A DNA stretch of 6,306 bases, from the NCBI GenBank assembly GCA_026225435.1, contig JAMFST010000788.1, positions 1 through 6,306 on the forward strand, written 5' to 3'. Of the stretch, positions 5,253-6,306 are shown in pieces (the stretch's first letter is position 1; each line of letters opens with the position of its first letter). The notes beneath the pieces are model-generated. The model searched no databases, was not told the DNA's origin, and was given only the letters and a program-made list of their open reading frames with translations. Made by a program: the position numbers and the translations under genes. Source of the stretch: Labilithrix luteola (lineage in GTDB: Bacteria > Myxococcota_A > Polyangia > Polyangiales > Polyangiaceae).

Positions 5253-6306
5253 GCTTCCCGACAATCTGTTCCAGACGTGTCTGTCGCCGACAGACTCCTC
5301 GACCGCGGTGCGCTTCCAGGTGGCTCTGGAAACCGCGGCGGCTGCCGCCGGGCTGCACGTCCAGGGTTGTGAAGGGTTCGCCTTCGACGAGTACGAAGAG
5401 CTCGGGCACTGCAAGCGTGTCCTGCAGTCGCGGCCGATTCCCGTCCCTGTCTCGAAGTGGGGTGGTCTCGATCGGGACCGGATCCTCACCGCGGAGGAGC
5501 AGGCCACCTGGGAGGTCGAGTGGCGCGGCAACTCGTTCCGCATCGTCGATGCGACCTGGAAGCTCGGGTACAGCGAGGTTCAGCGCAGCTGGGTTATCGC
5601 CGAGAGCGAGGAGCTGGCCAAGGAGCTCCTTCTCGACGTGGCGCGCGTCACCAACGATCCGCGCGACGCGATCCTCGTGTTCCACGGGAGCTGCTGGCAG
5701 CGGAGCCGTGAGCTGTACCAGTCGACGCAGCAGGCGTCGTTCGACGATCTGATCCTCGCCAAGGCGCTGAAGGACCAGATTCGCTTCGACTTTCGCCGCT
5801 TCCTCGAGGCGCGCGCGGCGTACGACGAGATCGGGCTCGCCTGGCGGCGCGGCGCGCTCTTCGTCGGTCCGCCCGGCAACGGAAAGACGCACTGCGTGCG
5901 CGCGCTGGTGAAGGAGCTGGGGATTCCCAGCCTCTACGTGCAGAGCGTGAAGACCCGCTACGAGACGGAGGAAGCCAACCTGAAGCGCGTCTTCGAGCGC
6001 GCCCGCCAGCTTCGCCCGTGCGTGCTCGTGCTCGAGGACATCGACGCGCTCATCAATCCGGCGAACCGCTCGTTCTTCCTCAACCAGCTCGACGGCTTCG
6101 AGAAGAACGTGGGGATGATCGTGCTCGCGACCACCAACCATCCCGATCGGATCGATCCTGCGATCCTCGATCGACCGAGCCGCTTCGACCGGAAGTACCA
6201 CTTTGCCCTGCCGGAGCTGGCCGAACGGCGCGCGTACGTGTCGCTCTGGCAGACCAAGCTGACGGCGAAGACCGCGTGGTCGGGCGCGCTGACCGACGAG
6301 CTGGCC
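5242..6306 (+). CDS. BCS1-like AAA+ ATPase (partial, C-terminus outside window)
   Basis: AAA+ ATPase expected to couple ATP hydrolysis to remodelling of a protein partner, probably as a ring. 355 codons are present and the frame is still open at the right edge. The N-terminal region (1-165) matches no domain I recognise; it includes a Trp-rich stretch (W73 to W118). The AAA core follows the BCS1 pattern: SFDDLILAKALKDQI (168-182), the Y..IGLAWRRGALFVGPPGNGKT strand and Walker A (GPPGNGKT 209-216), Walker B VLVLEDID (261-268) with the Glu-Asp order typical of BCS1 rather than the usual DE, sensor 1 ATTNHPDRIDPAIL (296-309) and the arginine region DRPSRFDRKYHF (310-321). No transmembrane helix is visible, unlike mitochondrial BCS1. 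The start is ATG 5242, preceded by GGAGG only 1 nt away and inside a hairpin. It follows the 58-residue gene in the same frame after a single TGA. The substrate is unknown. Confidence 0.92.
   Translation, partial: MPLQLPDNLFQTCLSPTDSSTAVRFQVALETAAAAAGLHVQGCEGFAFDEYEELGHCKRVLQSRPIPVPVSKWGGLDRDRILTAEEQATWEVEWRGNSFRIVDATWKLGYSEVQRSWVIAESEELAKELLLDVARVTNDPRDAILVFHGSCWQRSRELYQSTQQASFDDLILAKALKDQIRFDFRRFLEARAAYDEIGLAWRRGALFVGPPGNGKTHCVRALVKELGIPSLYVQSVKTRYETEEANLKRVFERARQLRPCVLVLEDIDALINPANRSFFLNQLDGFEKNVGMIVLATTNHPDRIDPAILDRPSRFDRKYHFALPELAERRAYVSLWQTKLTAKTAWSGALTDELA

Noticed and set aside
4906..6201. 431-codon minus-strand frame opposite the small protein and ATPase
   Set aside because: Low-complexity Arg/Leu/Glu/Val-rich translation antisense to clear Walker A, Walker B and sensor-1 motifs.
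1..6306. CRISPR arrays, tRNA/rRNA genes, insertion sequences or integrases
   Set aside because: No spaced direct-repeat arrays, no cloverleaf or rRNA-like sequence and no transposase or recombinase motifs were seen on either strand.

Overview
The window is GC-rich bacterial chromosome, with third codon positions almost all G or C in the real genes. The gene content (a fused B12-dependent isobutyryl-CoA mutase, a sigma-54-like promoter, a BCS1-like AAA ATPase) fits a myxobacterium or related Deltaproteobacterium/Myxococcota. That placement is inference; no taxonomic marker is present.

Layout. Positions 1-2397 (minus strand) hold most of icmF, whose C-terminal end runs off the left edge. Upstream of it on the same strand, 2475-3419 encodes a regulator that joins a GntR-type winged helix to a complete TetR-type repressor. 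A 103-bp AT-rich divergent promoter region (3420-3522) separates the regulator from a plus-strand FAD-dependent monooxygenase (start 3523). This spacer contains GTAC-centred repeats and a perfect 17-bp palindrome that touches the monooxygenase start codon. The monooxygenase is broken by a 2-bp slip in a (GC)5 run at 4574-4583: its conserved C-terminus continues in another frame to 4751, while the original frame reads on into unrelated sequence to 4998.

After about 300 bp without a convincing gene (4752-5046), a good sigma-54-type -24/-12 element (5001-5015) precedes a two-gene plus-strand unit. The first gene is a 58-residue acidic-tailed small protein (5047-5223). The second is a BCS1-like AAA+ ATPase (from 5242, running off the right edge). 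The two are in the same frame, separated by one TGA and 18 nt, and the ATPase ribosome-binding site and start codon lie in a short GC-rich hairpin.

How the parts may work together. The divergent regulator/monooxygenase pair looks like a ligand-responsive switch in which the regulator controls itself and the neighbouring oxygenase; icmF may be co-transcribed with the regulator or may simply be adjacent. The small protein and ATPase look like one translationally coupled, possibly sigma-54-controlled unit of unknown role. That unit is the least explained part of the window.
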